Shown piece by piece: positions 14,806 through 23,717 of a stretch of DNA of 32,788 nt (position 1 is the stretch's first letter; each line of letters begins with the position of its first letter). A program made the translations under genes and the position numbers. The notes under the pieces were generated by a model, which did no database searches, had not been told where the DNA came from, and worked only from the letters and a program-made list of their open reading frames with translations. Origin of the DNA: an uncultured Clostridia bacterium (GTDB lineage Bacteria; Bacillota; Clostridia; Christensenellales; Borkfalkiaceae); NCBI GenBank assembly GCA_947589085.1, contig CANPZD010000010.1, forward strand, positions 1-32,788, read 5' to 3'.

Positions 14806-14835
14806 TTGACAAATGTTGAGCGTTTGTGTTATAAT
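14806..14835 (+). promoter_or_regulatory. Promoter of uvrB
   Basis: TTGACA at 14806-14811 and TATAAT at 14830-14835, 18 bp apart, with TGT just before the -10 (extended -10). A strong promoter, expected to be controlled (see the LexA-like box). Confidence 0.9.
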
Positions 14836-14836
14836 C

Positions 14837-14850
14837 AAAACAAATGTTTG
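14837..14850. promoter_or_regulatory. LexA-like (SOS) box at uvrB
   Basis: The 14-mer AAAACAAATGTTTG agrees at 12 of 14 positions with the Gram-positive LexA consensus CGAACRNRYGTTYG and lies one base after the -10. A second, weaker copy of its core (ACAAATGTT) overlaps the -35 at 14809-14817. uvrB is a standard SOS gene in Bacillus, which supports the call. Confidence 0.6.
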
Positions 14851-14873
14851 AAACATAGCAGGGCATCCGACCT

Positions 14874-16835
14874 ATGGAACACTTCGAATTCAAATTGCAT
14901 GCGCCGTTTGCCCCGACGGGAGATCAGCCGGAGGCGATCGAAAAGCTCACGGAGGGCGTGAAGGACGGGATCCGCACGCAGGTCCTCGTCGGCGTTACGG
15001 GCAGCGGCAAGACGTTCACGATGGCCAACGTCATCCGGAACGTGGGGCGGCCCGCGCTGGTGATCGCCCACAATAAGACGCTTGCCGCGCAGCTCTGCAA
15101 TGAATTCCGCGAATTTTTCCCCGAAAACCGCGTGGAATATTTCGTCTCGTATTACGACTACTATCAGCCCGAGAGCTATATTCCGTCGACGGACACGTAT
15201 ATCGAAAAAGACATGTCGGTCAACGACGAGATCGACAAGCTTCGAAACGCCGCGACCTGTTCTCTGGGCGAGCGGGACGACGTGATCGTCGTGTCGTCCG
15301 TGAGCTGTATCTACGGACTGGGCGCGCCCGAAGAATTTTTCCGTCTCGGCGTCTCCCTGCGGCCGGGACAGGCCATGGAGCGCAACGAACTGCTTGCGCG
15401 GCTGGTGGATATCCATTATGCGCGCAACGATACCGATTTCAAGCGTTCGACGTTCCGCGTGCGGGGGGACGTGGTGGAAATTTTCCCCGCAAGCAATTCC
15501 GAAGTGGCGATCCGCGTGGAATTTTTCGGCGACGAGATCGACCGGATCTGCGAAGAGGACGTCGTCACGGGGAAAATCGTATCGGAACTCAAACACACCG
15601 TGATCTTCCCGGCGAGCCATTATGCCGTCGGAAGCGAAAAGCTCGAGCATGCGCTTGCAGCGATCGCGGAAGATCTTGAGGGCGAGGTGGCCGTTTTCGA
15701 GCGCGAGGGGAAGCTCCTCGAAGCGCAGCGGCTTCGTCAGCGCACCGAGCACGATCTCGAGATGATGCGCGAGATCGGCTATTGTTCGGGGATCGAGAAC
15801 TATTCGCGATACTTCGACGGCCGCTCTCCGGGCGAACCCTCGTTCACGCTGTTGGACTATTTTCCCCGCAATTTTCTCGTCTTTATCGACGAAAGCCATA
15901 TGACGATCCCGCAGATCCGCGCGATGTACAACGGCGACAGGGCGCGCAAGATCAATCTCGTGGAGTACGGATTCCGCATGCGGTCCGCCTACGACAACCG
16001 TCCGCTCACTTTCGAAGAGTTCGACGCGCGCGTCCCCCAGCTGGTGTGCGTTTCCGCCACGCCGGCGCCGTACGAGCTTGAACAGGCGGGGCAGGTCGTG
16101 GAACAGCTCATCCGTCCGACGGGCCTTCTGGATCCGCTCGTGACGGTGAAGCCCACGAAGGGCCAGATCGACGATCTTCTCTCCGAAGTCCGCGCAACGG
16201 TTTCCGGCGGCGGGCGCGTGCTCGTGACCACGCTCACCAAGCGGATGGCGGAGTCCCTTACGGACTACATGAAGGAAAACGGCGTCAAAGTGCGCTACAT
16301 GCACTCGGATATCGATACATTGGAGCGGATCGATATCGTCAACGGACTGCGTTCGGGCGAATTCGACGTGCTGTGCGGCATCAATCTTCTTCGGGAGGGT
16401 TTGGATCTGCCCGAAGTCAAGCTCGTGGCCATTCTCGACGCGGATAAAGAGGGATTCCTGCGCAGCGAGACCTCTCTCGTGCAGACGATCGGCAGGGCCG
16501 CGCGCAACGCGGAAGGACGGGTCGTGATGTATGCCGACGTCATGACGGGCAGCATGGAGCGCGCGATCTCGGAGACGAACCGCCGCCGCGCCAAACAGGA
16601 GGCCTATAACCGCGCGCACGGGATCGTTCCCAAGACGATCATCAAGGAAGTGAAATCCACGCTGAATATCACGGGGAAGGCCGGAAAGAACACGGAGATC
16701 GCCGCAAAAGATATTCCCGAAGAGATCGAAAAGCTCAAAACGCTCATGCGGATCGCGGCGAACGCGCTCGACTACGAGAGGGCGATCGAGATCCGTGAGA
16801 TGATCAACGAGTTGAGAAAACGAATGAGGAAATGA
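14874..16835 (+). CDS. uvrB: Excinuclease ABC subunit B
   Basis: A 653-residue UvrB, the damage-verification helicase of nucleotide excision repair. It takes over from UvrA at the lesion and recruits UvrC. Walker A is GVTGSGKT (40-47); the beta-hairpin that inserts between strands is at 93-104 ([12 protein letters not shown]); the DEAD-like box is DESH at 339-342 (followed by Met where most have Val); helicase motifs V and VI are in the 500s ([16 protein letters not shown]); the UVR domain that contacts UvrC ends the protein (about 616-651). The length is usual. The upstream promoter has LexA-like boxes. A HAD gene and uvrA follow with short gaps. Confidence 0.98.
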   Translation: MEHFEFKLHAPFAPTGDQPEAIEKLTEGVKDGIRTQVLVGVTGSGKTFTMANVIRNVGRPALVIAHNKTLAAQLCNEFREFFPENRVEYFVSYYDYYQPESYIPSTDTYIEKDMSVNDEIDKLRNAATCSLGERDDVIVVSSVSCIYGLGAPEEFFRLGVSLRPGQAMERNELLARLVDIHYARNDTDFKRSTFRVRGDVVEIFPASNSEVAIRVEFFGDEIDRICEEDVVTGKIVSELKHTVIFPASHYAVGSEKLEHALAAIAEDLEGEVAVFEREGKLLEAQRLRQRTEHDLEMMREIGYCSGIENYSRYFDGRSPGEPSFTLLDYFPRNFLVFIDESHMTIPQIRAMYNGDRARKINLVEYGFRMRSAYDNRPLTFEEFDARVPQLVCVSATPAPYELEQAGQVVEQLIRPTGLLDPLVTVKPTKGQIDDLLSEVRATVSGGGRVLVTTLTKRMAESLTDYMKENGVKVRYMHSDIDTLERIDIVNGLRSGEFDVLCGINLLREGLDLPEVKLVAILDADKEGFLRSETSLVQTIGRAARNAEGRVVMYADVMTGSMERAISETNRRRAKQEAYNRAHGIVPKTIIKEVKSTLNITGKAGKNTEIAAKDIPEEIEKLKTLMRIAANALDYERAIEIREMINELRKRMRK

Positions 16836-16874
16836 GTTTCCGGACCGAATTCCGGAACGGAGCGAGGTATACCA

Positions 16875-17486
16875 ATGAAAATCGCAGTAGATATCGACGA
16901 TACTCTGAATATCGTGGATCGGGTGGGGCGCGCTTCGGCCTATATCGAGCGGAACCACCTGCCGTTCAAGCTCGTCAACGACCGCTCCTGCGCCTTTGCG
17001 GAGACGTTTGATTGGAAATATCAGGACGTCCTCGAATTTATCCGTGCGGGCGGGATCGTCGCCTTTACGGACGCCGAGGCGCGCAAATGGGCGAGGGAAG
17101 TGCTTGAAGGCTGGCGAAGAGACGGACATGAGGTCGTCATTGTCACCGCGCGCATGAAGGAATGGTTCGGAAATCCCGAAAAGGTTTCCCGCGATTGGCT
17201 GGAAAAGCGGCATATCCCGTACGACGAACTCGTCGCGGATATTCCTTTCAAAGAAAAGGGAAAATACTGCGCGGAGCACGGGATCTCCGTTCTCGTGGAC
17301 GACAGCGTCGAGGCCTGCCTGAACGCGCAGGAAAACGGCGTGCGCGCCGTGCTGGCCGTGGGGCGGCACAACGTGGAACGCGCAAAGGAGATCCGTTACG
17401 GCGGCGCGAACTGGAAGCAGATCGACATGGCGGTGCGGCACATTTTCTCACTTGCGCAGGAAGAATTTCCATACGCAAAATCGTAA
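16875..17486 (+). CDS. HAD-superfamily 5'-nucleotidase-like protein (NT5C type)
   Basis: A 203-residue HAD protein. VDIDDTL near the N-terminus supplies D6 and D8 as catalytic pair; VTARMKEW (about residues 91-98) resembles motif II; K at about 133 lies in FKEKGKY; and LVDDS (140-144) is motif IV. The layout fits the 5'(3')-deoxyribonucleotidase/NT5C group and the related uncharacterised clostridial nucleotidases. It lies between uvrB (39 nt upstream) and uvrA (18 nt downstream), so all three are probably co-transcribed. A role in trimming nucleotides released during repair is attractive but unproven. Confidence 0.8.
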   Translation: MKIAVDIDDTLNIVDRVGRASAYIERNHLPFKLVNDRSCAFAETFDWKYQDVLEFIRAGGIVAFTDAEARKWAREVLEGWRRDGHEVVIVTARMKEWFGNPEKVSRDWLEKRHIPYDELVADIPFKEKGKYCAEHGISVLVDDSVEACLNAQENGVRAVLAVGRHNVERAKEIRYGGANWKQIDMAVRHIFSLAQEEFPYAKS

Positions 17487-17504
17487 CGTTCGGACGCATA
17501 ATTT

Positions 17505-20318
17505 ATGAAAGATGAAATCTATGTAAAAGGCGCCAAAGAAAACAATCTGAAAAATATCGACGTGCACATTCCGCGGGGGTCGCTCACCGTATTTACCGGG
17601 CTTTCGGGCAGCGGAAAGAGCACGCTCGCATTCGATACCATCTTTGCGGAAGGGCAGAGGCGGTACATGGAGAGCCTCTCTTCGTACGCAAGGCAATTCC
17701 TCGGAATGATGGAAAAGCCGGACGTGGAGAGCATCGACGGCCTTTCGCCGGCGATCTCCATCGATCAGAAAACGACATCGCACAACCCCCGCTCCACGGT
17801 GGGAACGGTGACGGAGATCTACGATTATCTCCGTCTCCTTTTTGCGCGTGCCGGTACGCCGCACTGCCCGCAGTGCGGACGGGAGATCCGGCGGCAGACG
17901 GTGGACGAGATCGCCGACCGCGTGATGGAACTGCCCGCGGGGAGCAAGATCCTCGTCACCGCGCCCGTGATCCGCGGCAAAAAGGGCGAATACAAGAAGG
18001 AACTCGCCGGTTACCGTAAGAGCGGCTATGCGCGCGTGAAGATCGACGGGATCGTGTACGATCTGCAGGAAGAAATTTCTCTTGAAAAGAACGTAAAACA
18101 TAATATCTCCGTCGTGATCGACCGCCTTGTCGTCAAAGAGGGCGTCATCAAACGTCTCACCGAATCTCTGGAAACGGCGCTGCGGCTTGCCGACGGACTT
18201 GTCGTCGTCGATCGCGAGGGGGAGGAGACGCTGTATTCTTCGCGCTATGCCTGCCCGGATTGCGGGATCTCCATCGAGGAGATCGAACCCCGCCTCTTTT
18301 CGTTCAATACGGTCTGGGGCGCGTGTTCGACGTGTTCGGGACTCGGCTTTACCCAAAAGGTCGACGCCGATCTCATCTGCCCCGACCGCACCAAGACGCT
18401 GCGCGAGGGGGCGATCCGCATCAGCGGCTGGAATCTCGATTCCTCCGCCGTCACGCAGACCTATCTGCTCGCGCTATCCCGCCGCTACGGTTTTTCCATG
18501 GATACGCCCGTCAAAGACCTTCCGGAAGAGGTTTTCAATCTTCTGATGTATGGCAACGACGGGGAAAAGATCGATCTCGAATACAATACCAAGACCTTTC
18601 ATTCCAGCTACAAAGCGGCATGGGAGGGGTTTGTCTGCAACCTCGAACGGAGATATGCGCAGACCTCTTCCGTCAGCGTAAAGTGGGATATCGAGCGGTA
18701 TATGCGCACGTCGCCCTGTCCCGATTGCAGGGGCAGACGGCTCAAAAAGGAAGCGCTTGCGGTCACGGTGGGGGGCAAGAACATTGCGGAAGTGTGCGAA
18801 ATGCCCGTGCGCGACGTCGCCGGGTTTTTGAACGCGCTCGAACTCACGCCCACGCAGCATGCTATCGCGGATGTGATCCTCAAAGAGATCCGCGCGCGGC
18901 TGAGTTTTTTATCGGGGGTGGGGCTGGATTATCTCACGCTTGCGCGCAACGCCGCCACGCTCTCGGGCGGAGAAAGCCAGCGGATCCGCCTTGCCACGCA
19001 GATCGGCAGCGCGCTGTCCGGCGTTCTGTACATTCTCGACGAGCCGTCCATCGGCCTGCACCAGCGGGATAACGAAAAACTGCTCGCTTCCCTGAAAGGT
19101 CTGCGCGATCTGGGCAACACGCTCATCGTCGTCGAGCACGACGAGGACACCATGCGGGCGGCGGATTACATCGTCGATATCGGCCCCATGGCGGGGATCC
19201 ACGGAGGCGAAGTGATCGCGACGGGGACGGCGGAAGATATCATGAACGAGCCGCGCTCGATCACGGGCGATTTTTTGGCGGGCAGAAGAAAGATCGAAGT
19301 CCCGGCCGTGCGCAAGAAACCGGACGGGAGATCGCTGCGCGTGTACGGCTGCAGGCAGAACAATCTGAAGGGCATCGACGTCGAGATCCCGGCGGGACTG
19401 ATCACGGTCGTCACGGGCGTGAGCGGCTCGGGGAAAAGTTCGCTCGTCAACGAGATCATTCTTCCCATTCTTTCGAATGCGCTCAACGGATCCCGCCTTC
19501 CGACGGGCAAGAGCGATTCGTGCGAGGGACTCGAGTATTTCGACAAGGCGATCGCCGTCGATCAGTCTCCCATCGGCCGCACGCCGCGCTCCAATCCCGC
19601 CACATATACGGGGGTATTCACTGCGATCCGCGATCTGTTTGCCGCCACGACGGACGCCAAAACCATGGGATTTAAGTCGGGCAGATTTTCCTTCAACATT
19701 CCCGGGGGCAGGTGCGAAAACTGTCAGGGCGACGGGATCATGAAGATCGAAATGAATTTCTTGCCCGATGTATACGTGCCCTGCGAGGTGTGCGGGGGAA
19801 AACGGTACAACCGCGAAACGTTGGACGTAAAATACAAGGGCCGTTCCATTGCCGACGTTCTCGACATGACGGTGGAGGAGGCCTGCGACTTTTTCAAGAG
19901 CCATCCCTCGATCTACAACAAAATTTCCACGCTCAACGAGGTGGGACTGGGATATATCAAGCTGGGCCAGAGTTCGACGACGCTTTCCGGCGGCGAGGCG
20001 CAGCGCGTAAAACTTGCGACCGAGCTTGCAAAACGCTCGACGGGCAAGACGGTGTATATTCTCGACGAACCCACGACGGGGCTGCACAGTTACGATGTGG
20101 AAAAACTCGTGAAGATCTTGCTGCGGCTGCGCGAGGGCGGGAATACGGTCATCGTGATCGAGCACAATCTCGATGTGATCAAAGTTGCCGACCATATCAT
20201 CGACCTCGGTCCCGAAGGCGGAGACGGGGGCGGCGAGATCGTCGCGACGGGCACGCCGGAAGAGATCGCGAAGGCCGAAAATTCATACACGGGTCTCTTT
20301 TTGAAGAAAGTATTGTGA
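17505..20318 (+). CDS. uvrA: Excinuclease ABC subunit A
   Basis: A 937-residue UvrA, the damage-sensing ATPase of nucleotide excision repair. Two ABC modules: Walker A at 31-40 ([10 protein letters not shown]) and 638-646 (GVSGSGKSS); signature loops LSGGESQR (486-493) and LSGGEAQR (827-834). Zinc-binding CxxC pairs flank the first insertion (CPQCG, CPDCG, CSTCSG) and the second zinc finger lies at CENCQG ... CEVCGG. Length and order match the family. The ATG at 17505 has only a weak upstream Shine-Dalgarno. It follows the HAD gene and precedes an aminotransferase gene, which has its own ribosome binding site after a GC hairpin (20320-20336). Confidence 0.98.
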   Translation: MKDEIYVKGAKENNLKNIDVHIPRGSLTVFTGLSGSGKSTLAFDTIFAEGQRRYMESLSSYARQFLGMMEKPDVESIDGLSPAISIDQKTTSHNPRSTVGTVTEIYDYLRLLFARAGTPHCPQCGREIRRQTVDEIADRVMELPAGSKILVTAPVIRGKKGEYKKELAGYRKSGYARVKIDGIVYDLQEEISLEKNVKHNISVVIDRLVVKEGVIKRLTESLETALRLADGLVVVDREGEETLYSSRYACPDCGISIEEIEPRLFSFNTVWGACSTCSGLGFTQKVDADLICPDRTKTLREGAIRISGWNLDSSAVTQTYLLALSRRYGFSMDTPVKDLPEEVFNLLMYGNDGEKIDLEYNTKTFHSSYKAAWEGFVCNLERRYAQTSSVSVKWDIERYMRTSPCPDCRGRRLKKEALAVTVGGKNIAEVCEMPVRDVAGFLNALELTPTQHAIADVILKEIRARLSFLSGVGLDYLTLARNAATLSGGESQRIRLATQIGSALSGVLYILDEPSIGLHQRDNEKLLASLKGLRDLGNTLIVVEHDEDTMRAADYIVDIGPMAGIHGGEVIATGTAEDIMNEPRSITGDFLAGRRKIEVPAVRKKPDGRSLRVYGCRQNNLKGIDVEIPAGLITVVTGVSGSGKSSLVNEIILPILSNALNGSRLPTGKSDSCEGLEYFDKAIAVDQSPIGRTPRSNPATYTGVFTAIRDLFAATTDAKTMGFKSGRFSFNIPGGRCENCQGDGIMKIEMNFLPDVYVPCEVCGGKRYNRETLDVKYKGRSIADVLDMTVEEACDFFKSHPSIYNKISTLNEVGLGYIKLGQSSTTLSGGEAQRVKLATELAKRSTGKTVYILDEPTTGLHSYDVEKLVKILLRLREGGNTVIVIEHNLDVIKVADHIIDLGPEGGDGGGEIVATGTPEEIAKAENSYTGLFLKKVL

Positions 20319-20352
20319 TCCGCCGCGCCGCGGCGGTACCGAGGAGGTCGTC

Positions 20353-21534
20353 ATGTTCAACCGTACCATGCAATCGTTGGGAGAGACGCGTTCGGCGATC
20401 CGGGAACTGTACGAATACGGACGGGCGCGCAAACGGGAGATCGGAGAGGAAAACGTATTCGATTTTTCCATCGGGAATCCCAATGTTCCCGCGCCCGCCT
20501 GCGTAGAGGAGGCGGCGCTTCGCTGTTTTCGGGAGATTTCGCCCGAAACCCTGCATGCCTATACTTCGGCGGCGGGGCTGGACGAAGTTCGCCGCGCCGT
20601 GGCCGCCCATCTTTCCGTGCGATCCGGGCTCGAATGCTCGGAGCGATTCGTCTATATGACGTGCGGCGCGTCCGCCTCTCTTGCGATTGCACTCTCGGCC
20701 ATTCTGAACGCGGGCGAGGAAGTGATCGTTCCCGCGCCGTATTTTCCCGAATATCGGATCTTTACGGAACAGGCGGGCGGAAAGCTCGTACCCGTCCCCG
20801 TAAAACGCGATTTTCATCTCGACCCCGACGCCGTCGCGCGCGCCGTTACGGAAAAGACGAAGGCGGTGCTCGTCAATTCGCCGAACAATCCCACGGGCGC
20901 CGTGTATACGCAGGAGGAAATGCGCGCGCTCGGGGCGGCGCTTCGCGAAAAGAGCGCGTCGAGGGGCGCGCCGATCTGGCTGCTTGCCGATGAGCCTTAC
21001 CGCGAGATCTGCTATGGAGTTCCGCCCGTTTCTCCGTTTACGGTCTATGAAAATACGATGATTTTATATTCGTTTTCCAAATCCCTGTCGCTTGCGGGCG
21101 AACGGATCGGATATATCGCGCTTTCTCCGCAGTGCGCCAACGCCGAGGCGCTGTTTTCCGCGATCTGCGGCGCGGGCAGGAGCCACGGTTACGTCTGTGC
21201 GCCCGCGCTCTTCCAACGGGTGGCGGCAAGCTGCTTGGGACGATCCGCCGATATAGAGCGCTACCGCGCCAACCGCGATCTTTTGTACGGGGCGCTTGCG
21301 GACATGGGGTATCGCTGCGCGGTCCCGGAGGGCGCGTTCTATCTGTTTGCGGAGGCTTTGGAGCCGGACGCGGAAGCGTTTTGCCGTCGGGCGCAAGCGC
21401 GCGAACTTCTGCTTGTGCCCTCGGATTCTTTCGGCGTGAAGGGATATGTAAGGATCTCTTACTGCGTCGCCCGCGAGACGATCGAGCGCAGCCTGCCCGC
21501 ATTCCGCGCGCTGATCGGAGAGTATCGCAAATAA
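20353..21534 (+). CDS. Class I aminotransferase, PLP-dependent
   Basis: A 393-residue fold-type I aminotransferase. IGNPNVPAP and NSPNNPTGAVY are the typical substrate and PLP-contact segments, DEPYRE holds the Asp that pairs with the PLP nitrogen, and K243 in SFSKSLSLAGERIGY forms the Schiff base. Overall this is close to the aspartate/aromatic/alanine-type aminotransferases (AspC/PatA branch); the substrate is not clear. GAGGAGG precedes ATG 20353. It lies 34 nt after uvrA and may share its transcript; no terminator is clear between them. Confidence 0.92.
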   Translation: MFNRTMQSLGETRSAIRELYEYGRARKREIGEENVFDFSIGNPNVPAPACVEEAALRCFREISPETLHAYTSAAGLDEVRRAVAAHLSVRSGLECSERFVYMTCGASASLAIALSAILNAGEEVIVPAPYFPEYRIFTEQAGGKLVPVPVKRDFHLDPDAVARAVTEKTKAVLVNSPNNPTGAVYTQEEMRALGAALREKSASRGAPIWLLADEPYREICYGVPPVSPFTVYENTMILYSFSKSLSLAGERIGYIALSPQCANAEALFSAICGAGRSHGYVCAPALFQRVAASCLGRSADIERYRANRDLLYGALADMGYRCAVPEGAFYLFAEALEPDAEAFCRRAQARELLLVPSDSFGVKGYVRISYCVARETIERSLPAFRALIGEYRK

Positions 21535-21638
21535 AATAAGGAAAGCCGAACGGCCCTGCGGCCGGACCATCTGCGCAAAGAAATACGCATAGATAATGGG
21601 CGGAACGCGATCGCACGACTTCCGCATAATAATTTCTC

Positions 21639-21667
21639 ACCTCCGCATAATGAAGTTATACGGAGGT
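21639..21667 (+). promoter_or_regulatory. Hairpin sequestering the spoVT Shine-Dalgarno
   Basis: ACCTCCGCATAA (21639-21650) and TTATACGGAGGT (21656-21667) pair over 12 positions with one mismatch and a 5-nt loop. The right arm contains GGAGG (21662-21666), the Shine-Dalgarno of spoVT, and the left arm is its anti-sequence. TCCGCATAAT also occurs 21 bp upstream (21621-21630), giving a direct repeat two helical turns apart that could be a DNA operator. Confidence 0.75.
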
Positions 21668-21676
21668 TTATTTTAT

Positions 21677-22222
21677 ATGAAAGCAACGGGAATCGTGAGA
21701 AGGATCGACGAGCTTGGAAGAGTCGTCATTCCCAAGGAGATCAGGCGCACGCTGCGCATCCGGGAGGGCGATCCTTTGGAGCTGTTTACCGACCGCGACG
21801 AGCTTATGTTGAAAAAATATTCGCCGATCGCTTCGGTGGAGCGCTTTGCGGAGGGAACGGCGAAGTCTCTGAACGAGCAGAGCGGATATCTTGCCGCGAT
21901 CTGCGATAACGACGTGATCCTCTCGGCCGCCGGCGGTGGCAAAAAGAACATTGTCGGGAAAACGGTATCCGAAAAAGTGACGGAGGTCATGCTGTCCAGA
22001 AGAAGTTACCTTGCGAGCAAGGCGGAGAGCGGGGAAGTCTTTCCCGTGGTTGCGGAGGAGGGCGGCGAATTTACGGCGCAGATCATCGTTCCCATCGTTT
22101 CCAACGGCGATTGTCTCGGCGCAGTGATCCTGCTGTCTGCCGAAGAGGGCGCCGTCATGGAAGGCTCGGCCGTGAAACTTGCCCGTCTTACGGCGGATAT
22201 CATCGCAAACCAGTTCGAATAA
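21677..22222 (+). CDS. spoVT: AbrB-family regulator SpoVT
   Basis: A 181-residue protein, close to the 178 residues of B. subtilis SpoVT. Residues 1-50 form the AbrB swapped-hairpin DNA-binding domain (MKATGIVRRIDELGRVVIPK, then EIRRTLRIREGDPLELF). Residues 56-181 are a GAF-like domain (GGKKNIVG, LASKAESGEVFPVV, FTAQIIVPIVSNGDCLGAVI). SpoVT modulates forespore genes under sigma-G. ATG 21677 is chosen because the AbrB domain begins there and GGAGG lies ten bases upstream; a longer frame from 21596 is not supported. The next genes, a YabM-like flippase and a YabN-like fusion, follow in the same order as in Bacillus. Confidence 0.93.
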   Translation: MKATGIVRRIDELGRVVIPKEIRRTLRIREGDPLELFTDRDELMLKKYSPIASVERFAEGTAKSLNEQSGYLAAICDNDVILSAAGGGKKNIVGKTVSEKVTEVMLSRRSYLASKAESGEVFPVVAEEGGEFTAQIIVPIVSNGDCLGAVILLSAEEGAVMEGSAVKLARLTADIIANQFE

Positions 22223-22232
22223 AAACGATCCT

Positions 22233-22263
22233 GCCGCCGAACGGCCGCGCGCTCTTCGGCGGC
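22233..22263. other. Stem-loop between spoVT and the flippase gene
   Basis: GCCGCCGAA (22233-22241) and TTCGGCGGC (22255-22263) form a perfect 9-bp stem. No T-run follows on the plus strand, so it may reduce read-through or protect the spoVT message more than end it. Confidence 0.5.
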
Positions 22264-22286
22264 GCCGACGGACAGGCCCTTACATA

Positions 22287-23717
22287 ATGAAGCATTCGAC
22301 CTTTCTCAAAAGCGTAGCGGTCATCACGGTGGGAGGACTGGCGGCCAAGGGGATCGGAGCGCTGTACCGGATCCCTCTCATGGGACTTCTGGGCGGATAC
22401 GGCATGGGACTGTATCAGATGGCATATCCGCTCTTTTGCGTACTGCTTACCTTCTCGTCGGCGGGGATCCCGTCGGCGTTTTCGCGTATCATCGCGCGGG
22501 AGAGCGCGCGGGGAAGAGAGGACGGGACCACCGTAAAAACCGCGCTCAAGCTGTTTGCCTTGCTCGGCCTTGCGGGAACGGCGCTCATGTGCCTGTTTGC
22601 GCCGCACATGGCGGCTCTGCAGGGAGACGGCAATCTGCTTCCGTGCTATCTTTTGCTGGCGCCGTCCGTATTTTTCGTCGCGCTCATCGCCGTATTCCGC
22701 GGATATTTTCAGGGAAAAAACGATATGATCCCCACGGCGGCGTCCGAGATCGTCGAACAGATCTTCAAGGCGGCGGCGGGACTTTTTTTCGCGTACAGAT
22801 TCCGTGCGGAGCCGGGGAAAGCCGTGGCGTTTACGCTGCTTTCCGTAACGATCTCCGAGATCTGCGCGCTCACGTATCTTTCCTGCCGTTACCGCGGCGA
22901 ATGGCGGAAAAAACTTCTGCGGGCGGATTCGCCGAACGGGACGGAAATTCTCGCGTCGGCGTTCCCCGTGATGGCGGCGGCCGCGCTGCTTCCGCTCTCT
23001 CAGACGCTGGACAGCATTGTGATCGTGCGGCTGTTGTCCCGCCATACGTCGCGCGCGGTTTCGCTTTACGGCCTGTTTGCGGGCGGGGCGGTCTCGCTCG
23101 TCAATCTTCCGGCAACGCTGTGTTACGGCCTTGCGGCGGCGTCGGTGCCGGCCGTTTCGGCATGTTTTGCAGGCGGCAGAGAGGAAGAGGGAAGAAAGCG
23201 GGCCGTATATGCGCTTGCGCTCACGCTGGGGCTGGCCGTGCCGTGTGCGGCGGGACTGTTTGTGCTTGCGCGGCCGATCGTGAGCCTCTTATATCCCTCG
23301 CTCTCCGCGGAGGACGGAGCGACGCTCGTCTCGCTCATCCGTCTTTCTTCGGTTTCGGCAGCCACGCTGGCGGGCACGGATACGCTGTCGGCATGTCTTA
23401 CGGGGATGGGGCGGGCGAAGCGGGCCGCGTATTCCATGCTTGCGGCGGTGGTCGTGAAACTTGCGCTTGAATTTCTTCTGGTCTCCGATCCGCGTTACGG
23501 CGTTGCGGGGGCGGCGGTCGCTTCGAATGTCTGTTATTTGATTGCTTTTTTCCTCGATCTGGTTTATACTGTAAAAAAAGGGAAAAGGCAGGGAGCATAT
23601 GATCACGATCGTAAGTCTCGGCGTGCAGCCGGGCGATCTCACGCTGAAGGGGTTAAGAGCATTGAGAGCGGCGGACGAGGTTCTCGTTCGGACGAGCGAA
23701 CTTTCCTCGGCGCTTGA
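22287..23717 (+). CDS. Lipid/oligosaccharide flippase, SpoVB/YabM-like
   Basis: A 476-residue MOP-superfamily (MATE-like/MurJ-related) membrane protein with about twelve hydrophobic segments. The N-terminus (GGLAAKGIGALYRIPLMGLL, then GLYQMAYPLFCVLLTFSSAG and IPSAFSRIIA) matches the SpoVB/YabM branch. Members move lipid-linked precursors; SpoVB serves the spore cortex, while the position after spoVT fits Bacillus YabM. ATG 22287 is used; the frame runs further upstream to 22179 inside spoVT but without support. The C-terminal 40 or so residues are basic and hydrophilic and are encoded across the start of the next gene (overlap 23599-23717), which is unusual and suggests a lost stop codon. Confidence 0.9.
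   Translation: MKHSTFLKSVAVITVGGLAAKGIGALYRIPLMGLLGGYGMGLYQMAYPLFCVLLTFSSAGIPSAFSRIIARESARGREDGTTVKTALKLFALLGLAGTALMCLFAPHMAALQGDGNLLPCYLLLAPSVFFVALIAVFRGYFQGKNDMIPTAASEIVEQIFKAAAGLFFAYRFRAEPGKAVAFTLLSVTISEICALTYLSCRYRGEWRKKLLRADSPNGTEILASAFPVMAAAALLPLSQTLDSIVIVRLLSRHTSRAVSLYGLFAGGAVSLVNLPATLCYGLAAASVPAVSACFAGGREEEGRKRAVYALALTLGLAVPCAAGLFVLARPIVSLLYPSLSAEDGATLVSLIRLSSVSAATLAGTDTLSACLTGMGRAKRAAYSMLAAVVVKLALEFLLVSDPRYGVAGAAVASNVCYLIAFFLDLVYTVKKGKRQGAYDHDRKSRRAAGRSHAEGVKSIESGGRGSRSDERTFLGA
23542..23570 (+). promoter_or_regulatory. Possible internal promoter for the MazG-fusion gene
   Basis: TTGCTT at 23542-23547 and TATACT at 23565-23570 are separated by 17 bp, inside the flippase coding sequence and 28 nt before the next start. 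The -35 is weak, and A/T-rich codons for membrane residues can produce this by chance. Confidence 0.35.

Noticed and set aside
14835-17441. Minus-strand open frame of 868 codons opposite uvrB.
   Set aside because: A shadow of uvrB and the HAD gene; the plus strand carries clear family motifs.
21602-21631. Sigma-G promoter for spoVT (CATAATA at 21625).
   Set aside because: No acceptable -35 at the required distance; the CATAAT motif is better explained by the direct repeat and hairpin.
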